Assembly: GCF_041088075.1 (NCBI RefSeq)
Contig: NZ_JBGCVY010000022.1
Span: forward strand, 1 to 64,000
DNA from: Mucilaginibacter_A sp041088075
GTDB taxonomy: Bacteria > Bacteroidota > Bacteroidia > Sphingobacteriales > Sphingobacteriaceae
Direction of reading: 5' to 3'
DNA: 64,000 nucleotides
A program made the translations under genes and the position numbers. The notes beneath the pieces were generated by a model. The model saw only the letters and a program-made list of their open reading frames with translations, ran no database searches and was not told the origin of the DNA. Below, piece after piece: positions 17,675 to 25,767 of the stretch (position 1 is its first letter; each line of letters begins with the position of its first letter).

Positions 17675-17851
17675 TTATAAAGCTTCAGAAAATGGTAAAC
17701 CTTTCAAACCATTTTTTTGAAAAAATAATTTAGCTTCTTCTGCTTTCTTTACAACAAACGGGTCATCACCGTGATCCTTAACTTTATCGCTAATGATCGC
17801 ATTGCCATAAACACTTTTTTTATCTGCTGATGCTTTTTTAACTACTTGCAT
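17675..17851 (-). CDS. 58-aa small partner of the DUF6934 gene
   Basis: A 58-aa ORF. It reads MQVVKKASADKKSVYGNAII at the start, then DKVKDHGDDPFVVKKAEEAK and LKGLPFSEAL. This small-protein type follows DUF6934 genes in other Bacteroidota, with the same gene order. The gap from the upstream DUF6934 gene is about 43 bp. It has no membrane segment or DNA-binding motif that I can name. The dispersed-motif copies at about 17635 lie downstream and may end the transcript. Confidence 0.68.
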   Translation of the reverse strand: MQVVKKASADKKSVYGNAIISDKVKDHGDDPFVVKKAEEAKLFFQKNGLKGLPFSEAL

Positions 17852-17894
17852 AACTACTGTTTCCTTATTTCAAATTTAATTATTTATTTCCTTT

Positions 17895-18326
17895 TCACCA
17901 AAACGCCTCGTAGTTTACGTTTTTCTGAAAAATTTGCCACTCGCCATTTTCAAAGCCGTACACATCAAAATCATTATTAATTTCTGTTAACAAACCGGCA
18001 ATACTAATTTGATAAAGACGGGTTCTTGAAGGTGTGCTACCTGTGGCATAAATAAAATGATTGCCATGATGATTGGTAAAATCAAATATGGTGTTTGCTA
18101 CAGTTGCTAATATTAAATCTCTGTCGTGGTTATTACTAACAACGGCATCGTCAATTTTATTAGTTTCTGTAGAAATATCTCCAAAAGCCAAGTTGTAAAT
18201 AACCGGATCATCGTTTATCTTAGAAAAGCGTACGCCTTTTTTGATTTGTCCTTTCGGGCCAATGCTATAAAACTCATAGTTTCTATAGTGGTAATCTGCA
18301 AAGTAAACATATCGCTCTAAATTCAT
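17895..18326 (-). CDS. DUF6934 family protein
   Basis: A 143-aa protein with the DUF6934 pattern: FADYHYRNYEFYSIGPKGQIK, the YNLAFGDI block, DDAVVSNNHDRDLILATVANTI, the ATGSTPSRTRLYQISI stretch, and the ending VNYEAF. The family is restricted mostly to Bacteroidota and its function is unknown. It is always found beside small genes, which suggests a toxin-antitoxin-like or regulatory pair. No start alternative is needed. The upstream region contains no exact promoter box. Confidence 0.8.
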   Translation of the reverse strand: MNLERYVYFADYHYRNYEFYSIGPKGQIKKGVRFSKINDDPVIYNLAFGDISTETNKIDDAVVSNNHDRDLILATVANTIFDFTNHHGNHFIYATGSTPSRTRLYQISIAGLLTEINNDFDVYGFENGEWQIFQKNVNYEAFW

Positions 18327-18514
18327 CCGATAGAAGTTGCCCTTGATTAATTGTTTAACACAATAACAAAATTTAATCTACATGTTACAAGAGCTATTGT
18401 TTTTAATGGATTAGATCTGATACAAAAAACAAATAAATTCAAACCAAAAAACAAAGGGTAAAAAAAGCATCATACTTCTTTTACCCCTATAAAATTGATA
18501 AAACCTAATTCTAA

Positions 18515-19063
18515 TTACAAAGCCTCAGAAACCACTTCCGTAACCTCCGGAACCATGCGTTTCAATAAACTTTCGATTCCTGATTTTAAGGTGATGGTGG
18601 AAGATGGGCAGCCGCTGCAAGAACCGCGCAGTTCAACGGTTACAACGCCGTCTTCAAAAGATTTGTAGGTGATGGCACCGCCGTCCTGCTCTACAGCCGG
18701 GCGAACGTAATCGTGCAAAATTTGTTGGATTTTAATTTCAGCATCGTCGCCTTCAAAAGCAACCACTTCCGGCTCTTTTTCCTGCACGCTCAGTTCAGAT
18801 TCGACCGCGCCTTTTACAAATTCTTTTAAAATCGGCTCCAAATCGTTCCAGTCGGAACCTTCGGTTTTGGTAACGGTTACAAAGTTGCTGGCAAAGAAAA
18901 CGCCGTTCACAAAAGAAAATTTAAACAGTTCTTTGGCAAAGGCTGATTTTTCTGCGCTTTCTACCGTTGGAAAATCAGCGCTTCCGTTAATCAGCAACTT
19001 GTTTACAATAAACTTCATTGTGGCCGGGTTCGGCGTGGTTTCGGTATATACGTTGATGTTCAT
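18515..19063 (-). CDS. NifU family iron-sulfur cluster carrier (Nfu type)
   Basis: A 182-aa protein in two parts. Residues 1-90 form the Nfu/NifU N-terminal domain (MNINVYTETTPNPATMKFIVNK). Residues 105-182 are the NifU C-terminal domain with the cluster-binding CxxC, C149-SG-C152 in GSCSGCPSSTITLKSG. Nfu proteins carry [4Fe-4S] clusters to targets, here probably complex I and the radical SAM enzymes. It stands alone and is followed downstream by dispersed-motif copies (about 18455-18490) and upstream by another (19112). Confidence 0.92.
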   Translation of the reverse strand: MNINVYTETTPNPATMKFIVNKLLINGSADFPTVESAEKSAFAKELFKFSFVNGVFFASNFVTVTKTEGSDWNDLEPILKEFVKGAVESELSVQEKEPEVVAFEGDDAEIKIQQILHDYVRPAVEQDGGAITYKSFEDGVVTVELRGSCSGCPSSTITLKSGIESLLKRMVPEVTEVVSEAL

Positions 19064-19158
19064 GATGATCTTTTTTTATAAAATTACAACTATTAAAAAC
19101 AGCTTTTGTTGGATGCTTCTTTTATCGGTACTTTTTTTACCACTTGTTGACGCAGCCG

Positions 19159-20520
19159 CTAAATGCCAGTGTAATTAAAAGGTGTAATCGCAACCAGTTC
19201 TTGTTTTAGCTCCGCAGAAACCTGTAAATTGTTTATAAATTCAGCAATCACATTTTCATCCACTTTTCCGGCAACACGCGTTAAATCTTTCAAAGCTTCG
19301 TATGGGTTTGGATAACCTTCGCGGCGCAAAATAGTTTGGATCGCTTCGGCCACCACAACCCAATTGTCTTCCAAATCTTTGCGGATTGCTGCTTCGTTTA
19401 GCACCAATTTATTCAAACCTTTTAAAGTTGATTTAAAAGCGATGAGGGTATGCGCAAACGGAACGCCGATATTGCGCAAAACAGTAGAATCTGTAAGGTC
19501 GCGCTGCAAACGGGAAACGGGCAACTTTGCAGCAAGATGTTCAAAAACAGCATTGGCCAAACCTAAATTGCCTTCGGAGTTTTCAAAATCAATGGGGTTA
19601 ACTTTGTGCGGCATCGCCGAAGAACCAACTTCGCCGGCTTTGATTTTTTGTTTGAAGTAATTGGTGGAGATGTATGTCCAGATGTCGCGGTTCAAATCAA
19701 TCAAGATTGTGTTGATCCTTTTCAAATTATCGCAATGCGCCGCAAAATTATCGTAATGTTCAATTTGTGTGGTGAGTTGTGATCGGCTCAAACCCAAAAC
19801 TTCGTTTACAAAATGGTTGCCAAAATCTTTCCAGTCAATCTGCGGATAAGCCACATGATGTGCGTTAAAGTTTCCGGTTGCGCCGCCAAACTTGGCCGAA
19901 AAAGGAATTTGGTTTAACAACTTGACTTGCGCCTCCAAGCGTTCCACAAAAACCAATAATTCTTTGCCCAATCGTGTTGGCGAAGCAGGTTGGCCGTGTG
20001 TTCTGGCCAGCATCGAAACGTCTTTCCAATCTTCGGCCAAAGCTTTCAACAAATCAATCAACTCGTTTAAGGCCGGCAAATATTGCTCGTTGACCGCCAG
20101 TTTAAAAGAATACGGAATGGCCGTGTTGTTGATGTCCTGGGAAGTTAAACCAAAATGGATAAACTCTTTATGTTCGCCCAAACCCAAACGGTCGAAATGT
20201 TTTTTCAAAAAGTATTCCACCGCTTTTACATCGTGGTTGGTGGTTTTTTCAATCTCTTTGATCTCCAGCGCGTCCTTTTCCGAAAAATCAACATAAATCT
20301 TTTTTAAATCCGTGTAATCTTTTTTATCGGTGTAATCTTCTTTAATAAAAAAATGAAGCTGAGGCAAAGGCAGTTCGCACAGGCTGATAAAATATTCCAC
20401 TTCTACAAAAACCCGGAATTTAATCAACGCTGCTTCCGAAAAATAGGGGCTTAATTGATTAGTTGCAGCATAATAACGGCCATCAACAGGCGAAATAGCA
20501 GAAAGTGGGGATAAAGGCAT
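19159..20520 (-). CDS. purB: adenylosuccinate lyase
   Basis: A 453-aa enzyme of the long PurB subgroup (starting LSAISPVDGRYY, as in enterobacteria). It acts twice in purine synthesis, on SAICAR and on adenylosuccinate. The fumarase/lyase signature is GSSAMPHKVNPIDFEN, the catalytic His region is THGQPASPTRLGKE, and HFGLTSQDINNTA lies in the N-terminal half. A Bacteroidota -7 box lies just upstream on the minus strand (20541-20548). The gene appears to be a single unit between dispersed-motif copies. Confidence 0.95.
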   Translation of the reverse strand: MPLSPLSAISPVDGRYYAATNQLSPYFSEAALIKFRVFVEVEYFISLCELPLPQLHFFIKEDYTDKKDYTDLKKIYVDFSEKDALEIKEIEKTTNHDVKAVEYFLKKHFDRLGLGEHKEFIHFGLTSQDINNTAIPYSFKLAVNEQYLPALNELIDLLKALAEDWKDVSMLARTHGQPASPTRLGKELLVFVERLEAQVKLLNQIPFSAKFGGATGNFNAHHVAYPQIDWKDFGNHFVNEVLGLSRSQLTTQIEHYDNFAAHCDNLKRINTILIDLNRDIWTYISTNYFKQKIKAGEVGSSAMPHKVNPIDFENSEGNLGLANAVFEHLAAKLPVSRLQRDLTDSTVLRNIGVPFAHTLIAFKSTLKGLNKLVLNEAAIRKDLEDNWVVVAEAIQTILRREGYPNPYEALKDLTRVAGKVDENVIAEFINNLQVSAELKQELVAITPFNYTGI

Positions 20521-20540
20521 GTTGCTTAAACTTATAGCTG

Positions 20541-20548
20541 CAAAAGTA
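20541..20548 (-). promoter_or_regulatory. Bacteroidota -7 promoter box for purB
   Basis: On the minus strand this reads TACTTTTG, which fits TAnnTTTG, 21 bp before the purB start codon. No -33 TTTG at the right distance was seen. Confidence 0.5.
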
Positions 20549-20620
20549 AAAATAACCGCAACTGTTTGGGTGGTTTATGGCTGCCGATGCTTCTTTTATG
20601 CCCTAAAAATTGGTGGCACA

Positions 20621-20650
20621 AAAAAGGCCATACAAATTGCACGGCCTTTT
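20621..20650 (-). terminator. rho-independent terminator after the 71-aa lipoprotein gene
   Basis: On the minus strand AAAAGGCC and GGCCTTTT form a stem around a 13-base loop, followed by T residues. It lies just downstream of the lipoprotein gene ending at 20670. Confidence 0.75.
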
Positions 20651-20669
20651 CTATAATTTAATAAAAAAC

Positions 20670-20885
20670 TTATGGTTTTTTAGTGGTGTCTTTTTTAGTG
20701 GTATCTGTAGATGTTGTACCTGTTGTACCTGTTGTTGAAGTTGCTGAAGAATCAGTAGATGTGGTGCTTGAAGTGCCAACGGTAGAAGAATCAGAAGTGC
20801 CCATAGCTTTTTTATCAGAGCTGCAAGCTGCAACGGATAAAGATATGGCAAAGGCAACAAAGCCTAATTTAAATGCGTTTTTCAT
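20670..20885 (-). CDS. small Ser/Thr-rich lipoprotein
   Basis: A 71-aa protein with a clear lipoprotein signal (MKNAFKLGFVAFAISLSVAAC, with Cys at residue 21). The mature part is almost only Ser, Thr, Asp, Ala and Gly ending in DTTKKDTTKKP, which looks like an unstructured surface tail. Its signal peptide is nearly the same as the next gene upstream (20995), so the two are paralogues from a tandem duplication. Function unknown. An antisense ORF of similar length covers it and is a shadow. Confidence 0.65.
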   Translation of the reverse strand: MKNAFKLGFVAFAISLSVAACSSDKKAMGTSDSSTVGTSSTTSTDSSATSTTGTTGTTSTDTTKKDTTKKP

Positions 20886-20994
20886 AATATTTGGTTTTTA
20901 ATAAATATGTTTTAGATTAAAATTTAACAGAACTAACTCATAACGCGTATAAGTTAATTCTGTTTTAACTATTAATTTAGCAATTGCTAAATAA

Positions 20995-21219
20995 TTACAT
21001 TTTTTTAGTTGAATCCATAGCTGAAGACATTGCTTTTTTGGTTGTGTCCATGCCTGAAGCCATGCCTTTTTTGGTTGAATCCATCATTTTTGATGATGTA
21101 TCGGTAGAAGTAGTTACTGAAGTAGAATCAGCAGAAGTAGAAGTTTTGTTTGAGTTGCAAGCGCTAACAGCGAAAGTGATTGCCAAAGCTAAAAAGCCTA
21201 ATTTGAAAGAGTTTTTCAT
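20995..21219 (-). CDS. small Ser/Thr/Lys-rich lipoprotein, paralogue of the neighbour
   Basis: 74 aa from the ATG at 21219. An upstream extension of 16 residues is unlikely, because a lipoprotein signal starts here (MKNSFKLGFLALAITFAVSAC). The tail has three repeats of a DTTKKAM/STKKGMASGMD type, which may form a helix. Its signal peptide is highly similar to that of the 71-aa protein at 20670, indicating tandem duplication. No family is known to me. It could be a periplasmic or outer-membrane stress protein, but this is a guess. Confidence 0.6.
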   Translation of the reverse strand: MKNSFKLGFLALAITFAVSACNSNKTSTSADSTSVTTSTDTSSKMMDSTKKGMASGMDTTKKAMSSAMDSTKKM

Positions 21220-21350
21220 GTGTTTCTTAAATTTTAAATTGCAGTGAAATTTCATCTTAATACCCAAACCTTAAAAAGGTAACCCGCTAAATGAAAAAAT
21301 ATTTTTTTTTCGGGAAATGGGTTACATTTTTGTACAAACTGTATTAATTA

Positions 21351-21917
21351 GTGAATTTAAAGATAAAAAACCCGGCACCAACCGACAGCGAAGATATACT
21401 GGGGATTTTAAACAATTCCCCGGATACGTTAAGACGTATCTACAAAACCCATTTTCCGATGGTGCTGCAGATGGTGATGAACAATAACGGGAGCGAAGCA
21501 GATGCGAAAGATGTTTACCAGGAAAGTATCATCATTTTGTACAACAAGGTTAAAGCCGGGGATTTTGAACTGACCAGCAAACTGAAAACGTATATTTATT
21601 CGGTTTGCAGGCGCATTTGGCTTAAAAAGCTGAACCAGTTGAACAAAAAAGAATGCGAGCTAAAAGATGTGCACGATTTTTTGCCGGTGGAAAACGACTT
21701 GGAACAACACGAAATGCGCGACTTGCAGTTTAGTAAAATGGAAGAATCGTTGCTGATGCTGGGCGAACCCTGCTGCACAATCATCCAGGATTTTTATATG
21801 CGGAACCGGTCAATGCAGGAGATTTGCGAAAAGTTTGGTTACACCAATGCCGAAAATGCAAAAACGCAGAAATACAAATGCCTGCAACGTTTAAAAAAGC
21901 TGTTTTTTCAGCTATAA
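21351..21917 (+). CDS. ECF-type RNA polymerase sigma factor
   Basis: A 188-aa sigma-70 family protein with a GTG start at 21351. Region 2 is at about residues 25-95 (AKDVYQESIIILYNKV is the sigma2 DxxQE-like helix, followed by LKTYIYSVCRRIWLKKLN). Region 4 is at about 130-188, with the helix-turn-helix SMQEICEKFGYTNAENAKTQKYKCLQRLKKL. It sits 12 bp before a membrane-anchored protease gene, which suggests a signalling pair rather than an ordinary FecI/FecR pair. The promoter region has a near-match (CATTTTTG at 21325-21332) to the -7 box. Confidence 0.85.
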   Translation: MNLKIKNPAPTDSEDILGILNNSPDTLRRIYKTHFPMVLQMVMNNNGSEADAKDVYQESIIILYNKVKAGDFELTSKLKTYIYSVCRRIWLKKLNQLNKKECELKDVHDFLPVENDLEQHEMRDLQFSKMEESLLMLGEPCCTIIQDFYMRNRSMQEICEKFGYTNAENAKTQKYKCLQRLKKLFFQL

Positions 21918-21929
21918 ATTTGAATTAAA

Positions 21930-23027
21930 ATGAGCGAGCCACAACTGTTGGATTGGATTGAAAGGTATCTCGGCCATAAGCTTTCTGAGGACGAGCAACT
22001 GGAGTTTGAGGTGATGCGCCTGGGCGACCCGCGTTTGAACGAGCGGATCAAAGAACATCAGCAGTTTATGAAATACATGCACAGCTGGAACGAGCGCGTA
22101 GAGTTTGAGCATAAACTAAATGCCATCCATGATGAAATTGATGTGGATGCGGTAAAACAAACTTTGGGTTTCCGCCAAAACCGCGTAATTGCTTTGTGGC
22201 GCAACCATCATTCAAAAATATCGGTTGCCGCTTCTGTCGCTATTTTTGCCGTAATGCTCACTTTATTCTTCACCGGCTATTTCAACAACCAAAGCCAGCA
22301 GTCAAAATACAGTGCTTTACGCCGAGAATTGGATAACGTAAAACGTTCGCAAAGTGCTTTGATGCGTGATATTTCCGGCAAAAGCATCCGGAAAAATAAT
22401 TTAAACCCGGGCAATTTCGGCGGAACGGGTTTCGCAATTAATACCAACGGCGATATCATTACCAATTTTCATGTGATAAATGGGGCAGACTCTATTTATG
22501 TGCAAAATTCAAGCGGCGAATCTTTTAAAGTAAAACCAATTTATACCAACGAAGATTACGATCTGGCCGTTTTGCGGATTACGGATCCTTCTTTTAAACA
22601 TTTAAGCCCGGTGCCGTATGCTTTCAAAAAGAACAAGGCTGATTTGGGCGAAGATGTGTTTACCATTGGTTATCCAAAAGATTCGGTGGTGATTGGAAAA
22701 GGTTATTTAAGTTCGTTCACCGGTTTTGAGAATGATAGTTTGGCTTATCAGGTTTCCATTCCGGTAAACCCGGGCAATAGCGGCGGCCCTTTGCTAGATA
22801 ATTACGGCAATATCATCGGTATCATCAAAGGCAAGCAAACGCAGGTTGACGGCGCTGCTTTTGCCACCAAATCCAATTATCTGATGAAAGCGATTCAATC
22901 CATTCCTGCGGATTCATCTGGTAAAAAGATCGTTTTAAACAGCAAAAACAACATGACGAAACTGAGCCGCGCACAGCAAATCAAAAAGCTGCAGAATTAT
23001 GTTTTTATGGTGAAAGTTTATAACTGA
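21930..23027 (+). CDS. membrane-anchored trypsin-like protease with N-terminal cytoplasmic region
   Basis: A 365-aa protein. Residues 1-95 are cytoplasmic and hydrophilic with no zinc motif, residues 97-117 form one membrane helix, and a periplasmic S1/DegP-like protease domain follows. The catalytic triad is visible as H181 (TNFHVI), D211 (DYDLAVL) and S284 (VNPGNSGGPLLD). No PDZ domain is present after the protease. It is 12 bp after an ECF sigma gene. By analogy with FecR-type partners, the cytoplasmic part may bind the sigma factor, but here the outer part is a protease. That link is an inference from gene order. Confidence 0.82.
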   Translation: MSEPQLLDWIERYLGHKLSEDEQLEFEVMRLGDPRLNERIKEHQQFMKYMHSWNERVEFEHKLNAIHDEIDVDAVKQTLGFRQNRVIALWRNHHSKISVAASVAIFAVMLTLFFTGYFNNQSQQSKYSALRRELDNVKRSQSALMRDISGKSIRKNNLNPGNFGGTGFAINTNGDIITNFHVINGADSIYVQNSSGESFKVKPIYTNEDYDLAVLRITDPSFKHLSPVPYAFKKNKADLGEDVFTIGYPKDSVVIGKGYLSSFTGFENDSLAYQVSIPVNPGNSGGPLLDNYGNIIGIIKGKQTQVDGAAFATKSNYLMKAIQSIPADSSGKKIVLNSKNNMTKLSRAQQIKKLQNYVFMVKVYN

Positions 23028-23066
23028 TACTTCTTTTAGCCCCCTAAAATCTATCTATAAAAATCG

Positions 23067-23096
23067 AAAGGCTCCTGTAAAAAGGGGCTTTTTTTT
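23067..23096 (+). terminator. rho-independent terminator after the sigma/protease operon
   Basis: AAAGGCTCC and GGGGCTTT form an imperfect stem with a short A-rich loop, followed by a run of T (TTTTTTTT). Confidence 0.65.
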
Positions 23097-23101
23097 GTGT
23101 T

Positions 23102-23197
23102 GTCATGCTGAACTTGTTTCAGGATCCCTCAGGCAAAGTAAAATGAAAAATAGTTTTTGATTGTGTTAGTGAGATGCTGAAACGAGTTCAGCATGAC
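23102..23197. repeat. long hairpin repeat of the 'tcatgctgaacttgtttcag' type
   Basis: A 21-bp arm at 23102-23122 and its near-perfect inverted copy at 23177-23197 differ at one position. The same arm sequence recurs in this window at 52967-53179 and in three tandem copies at 58354-58733. It lies between the convergent sigma/protease operon and nuoD. Confidence 0.75.
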
Positions 23198-23216
23198 TAA
23201 AACTCAAATGCTTATT

Positions 23217-24401
23217 TTATCGGTCCAATTCGCCCAAAACAATATCTATCGAACCAATCATGGCAACAACATCGGCAATCATCGCGCCTTTGCTGATGGC
23301 AGGCAATACCGATAAATTGTTGAAACTTGGCCCGCGCGCTTTGACGCGTTTCGGAATTTCCGTTTTGCCATCGGCGATAAAATAAAAGCCCAGTTCGCCT
23401 TTCGGGTTTTCGGCACGCATGTAATAATCCTGAGCTTTGGGAATGATCTTGCGGGGAAGTTTAGCGCGCGGATCAAAATCGGGCGTACGTTTCAACTCTT
23501 TTTGTAACCGCTCTACGCATTGTTCAATCATTTTTAACGATTCGGCAATCTCGTCAATGCGTACTTTAAACCGGTCCCAGCAATCGCCAACGCTGCCCAT
23601 TTCCCCTTTTCCGATTGGGATGTCAAAATCCAGTTCCGGGTAAACCGAATAGCCATCCACACGGCGCAAATCCCATTTCAACCCGGAGCCACGTAGCATC
23701 GGCCCGGAACAGCCATAATTAATAGCCACATCCATCGGCAGCACACCAACGTTAGCTGTGCGGTTGATAAAAACCTGGTTATCGGTCAGCAATTGGTTCA
23801 ATTCCGTCATTTTCGGTTTAAAATAATCCACAAACTCTTTGCAGCGTTCTTCAAAACCAACCGGCAAATCGTAAAACACGCCGCCGACCCAAATAAAATT
23901 ATACAGCAGCCTTGCGCCCGAAGCCCATTCCAGCAAACCCATAATGTGTTCGCGGTCGCGGAAGCACCACAAAAAAGGCGTAAAAGCACCAATATCAATG
24001 CCATAAGTGCCCAAAGCAATCAGGTGCGAGCCGATGCGGTTCAACTCGCAAACCAAAACACGGATGTATTCTACCCGTTTTGGGATTTCTTTGTCAATGC
24101 CCAGCATCCGTTCCACGCCCATCACAAAAGCGTGGCTGTTGTTCATGGACGACAAATAATCCAACCGATCGGTAAAAGGAATGGTTTGCTGGTACGACAT
24201 GGACTGCGCGTGCTTCTCAAAACAGCGGTGCAAATAGCCAATGTGCGGGATCACTTCTTTCACAATCTCGCCGTCGGTAATCAGTTCCAAACGCAAAACG
24301 CCATGGGTTGAAGGATGCTGCGGGCCCATGTTCAGCACCAAATCTTCGGCACTTAAGTTTTGGATGCGCTGCTGGTATCTTTTAAATGCTTCGTTTACCA
24401 T
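23217..24401 (-). CDS. nuoD: NADH-quinone oxidoreductase subunit D
   Basis: A 394-aa subunit of complex I, in the peripheral arm at the quinone site. Typical motifs are LNMGPQHPSTHGVLRL at the start, HIGYLHRCFEKHAQ, DRLDYLSSMNNSHAF, RIGSHLIALGTYGIDIG and the RGSGLKWDLRRVDGYSVY stretch. It ends with VVAMIGSIDIVLGELDR, as in other species. It follows nuoC by 27 bp. The only complex I genes in this window are nuoC and nuoD, so the rest must be elsewhere. A dispersed-motif copy lies in the gap before it (24419-24430). Confidence 0.95.
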   Translation of the reverse strand: MVNEAFKRYQQRIQNLSAEDLVLNMGPQHPSTHGVLRLELITDGEIVKEVIPHIGYLHRCFEKHAQSMSYQQTIPFTDRLDYLSSMNNSHAFVMGVERMLGIDKEIPKRVEYIRVLVCELNRIGSHLIALGTYGIDIGAFTPFLWCFRDREHIMGLLEWASGARLLYNFIWVGGVFYDLPVGFEERCKEFVDYFKPKMTELNQLLTDNQVFINRTANVGVLPMDVAINYGCSGPMLRGSGLKWDLRRVDGYSVYPELDFDIPIGKGEMGSVGDCWDRFKVRIDEIAESLKMIEQCVERLQKELKRTPDFDPRAKLPRKIIPKAQDYYMRAENPKGELGFYFIADGKTEIPKRVKARGPSFNNLSVLPAISKGAMIADVVAMIGSIDIVLGELDR

Positions 24402-24428
24402 ACTAAATTTACTGCCATAAAAGAAGCA

Positions 24429-24923
24429 TCAGCCAATTTTGATGCCTTTATAATATTCGGCGCTTTTGTAGTCTTCGCGCAGCGGGAAACCTTCCCAATC
24501 ATCCGGCAGTAAAATGCGGCGCAAATCCGGGTGGCCTTTAAAGTCTATTCCTAATAAATCGTAAGCTTCCCGCTCATGCCAATCAGCCGTACGGTAAACG
24601 TTGGAAACCGTTGGAAAGGAGGGAAGTTCTTCAGGATCAGTAGGTTTATCAACACTAACTTTTAGTGTCAATTGTGTTTGATACGGAAGCGATGACAAAT
24701 GATAAACCACACCAAAACGGTTTTCCTGGTGATAATCCACGCCCGAAAGGCAGGCCAGGAAATCAAAATAAGTTTGCGGATGGTCGCGCAAAAAAAGACA
24801 AACCGCCGCAATTTGATCCGGTTGAATTAACAAAGCAGGCTGCAAACCGCTCGTTTCTTCGCCCAAAATCATGCCATCGCCAAATTGTGCCGATAAAAGA
24901 AGCTTGATCTCTTCAAAACTCAT
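24429..24923 (-). CDS. nuoC: NADH-quinone oxidoreductase subunit C
   Basis: 164 aa from the ATG at 24923. The in-frame TTG at 24947 is not needed. NuoC (30-kDa subunit) sits in the peripheral arm of complex I. The signature is WHEREAYDLLGIDFKGHPDLRRILLPDDWEGFPLRED. It shares ATGA with the end of pdxH (24920-24923), so pdxH and nuoC are translationally coupled, which is an uncommon arrangement. A dispersed-motif variant (about 24893) near the start encodes LLLSA in this gene. Confidence 0.93.
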   Translation of the reverse strand: MSFEEIKLLLSAQFGDGMILGEETSGLQPALLIQPDQIAAVCLFLRDHPQTYFDFLACLSGVDYHQENRFGVVYHLSSLPYQTQLTLKVSVDKPTDPEELPSFPTVSNVYRTADWHEREAYDLLGIDFKGHPDLRRILLPDDWEGFPLREDYKSAEYYKGIKIG

Positions 24924-25567
24924 GGTGCCAGGCGTACTATTTTCCAATTTTGCTGATCGGCTTTTTTATACAAAATGCGGTCGTGCAAGCGGCTCGAACG
25001 ACCTTGCCAAAACTCCATCAAACGCGGTTTTACGATGTAGCCGCCCCAATGCGCCGGTTTTGGCACTTCCTTGTTTTCGTATTCCTGCTCCAGTTGCTGC
25101 CATTTTTGTTCCAGGTCTTCGCGCGAAGCAATTTCCTGGCTTTGCGGCGAAACTACGGCACCAATTTGGCTTCCTTTTGGCCGCGAATGGAAATAGGTTG
25201 AAGAATATTCTTTGCTCAGTTTCTCGATCGTTCCTTCAATCCGTATCTGGCGTTCCATTTCCGGCCAGTACAAAATCAGGCTCGCCAACGGGTTTTTGGT
25301 GAGTTCTTTTCCTTTCCGGCTGAGGTAATTGGTGTAAAATTTAAAGCCGTTATCGCTAAAACCTTTTAACAAAACAATCCGTGCCGAAGGTCGGCCATCC
25401 GTTGTTGCCGTGGCCAAAGTCATGGCGTTGGGTTCATACATTTTGGCATTGATCGCCTCGTTAAACCACTTTTCAAACTGTTTGATTGGGTTTGGGTTCA
25501 CATCCACTTCTGATAACGTAGCCGAGCGGTAATCCCTTCTTAAATTTTCTATTAATTCCTGTTCCAT
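24920..25567 (-). CDS. pdxH: pyridoxamine 5'-phosphate oxidase
   Basis: 215 aa from the ATG at 25567. The upstream open frame has no family similarity and is rejected. PdxH makes pyridoxal 5'-phosphate from the pyridoxine or pyridoxamine form with FMN. Features include LRRDYRSATLSE at the start, RIVLLKGFSDNGFKFYTNY, SLILYWPEMERQIRIEG, SRPKGSQIGAVVSPQSQ and the C-terminal FWQGRSSRLHDRILY and WKIVRLAP. It is the first gene of a pdxH-nuoC-nuoD run. A dispersed-motif hairpin lies upstream (25622). Confidence 0.95.
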   Translation of the reverse strand: MEQELIENLRRDYRSATLSEVDVNPNPIKQFEKWFNEAINAKMYEPNAMTLATATTDGRPSARIVLLKGFSDNGFKFYTNYLSRKGKELTKNPLASLILYWPEMERQIRIEGTIEKLSKEYSSTYFHSRPKGSQIGAVVSPQSQEIASREDLEQKWQQLEQEYENKEVPKPAHWGGYIVKPRLMEFWQGRSSRLHDRILYKKADQQNWKIVRLAP

Positions 25568-25767
25568 CTGCTGCAAACTTACAAAATGCCGGTCGGATTG
25601 GGGCGAAAATTGGCAGTTGCTGATGCTTCTTTTATCCCATAAAAATTGGTCCTCGCCAAAAAAGTTTTGAATCAAAATTAAACGCGTGCTTTCGCCCAAA
25701 CACCAACATTGAAACTTAAACATGATTTGAAACTTAGCATCCCATTTAATGCGCTATATTTAACCAC

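Noticed and set aside
21325..21332. Promoter box for the sigma gene
   Set aside because: CATTTTTG differs from TAnnTTTG at the first base and lacks a -33 partner, so it was not annotated separately.
24947..25723. Extended starts for nuoC (TTG 24947) and pdxH (25723)
   Set aside because: The extensions have no family similarity. ATG at 24923 and 25567 fit known lengths and the ATGA overlap.
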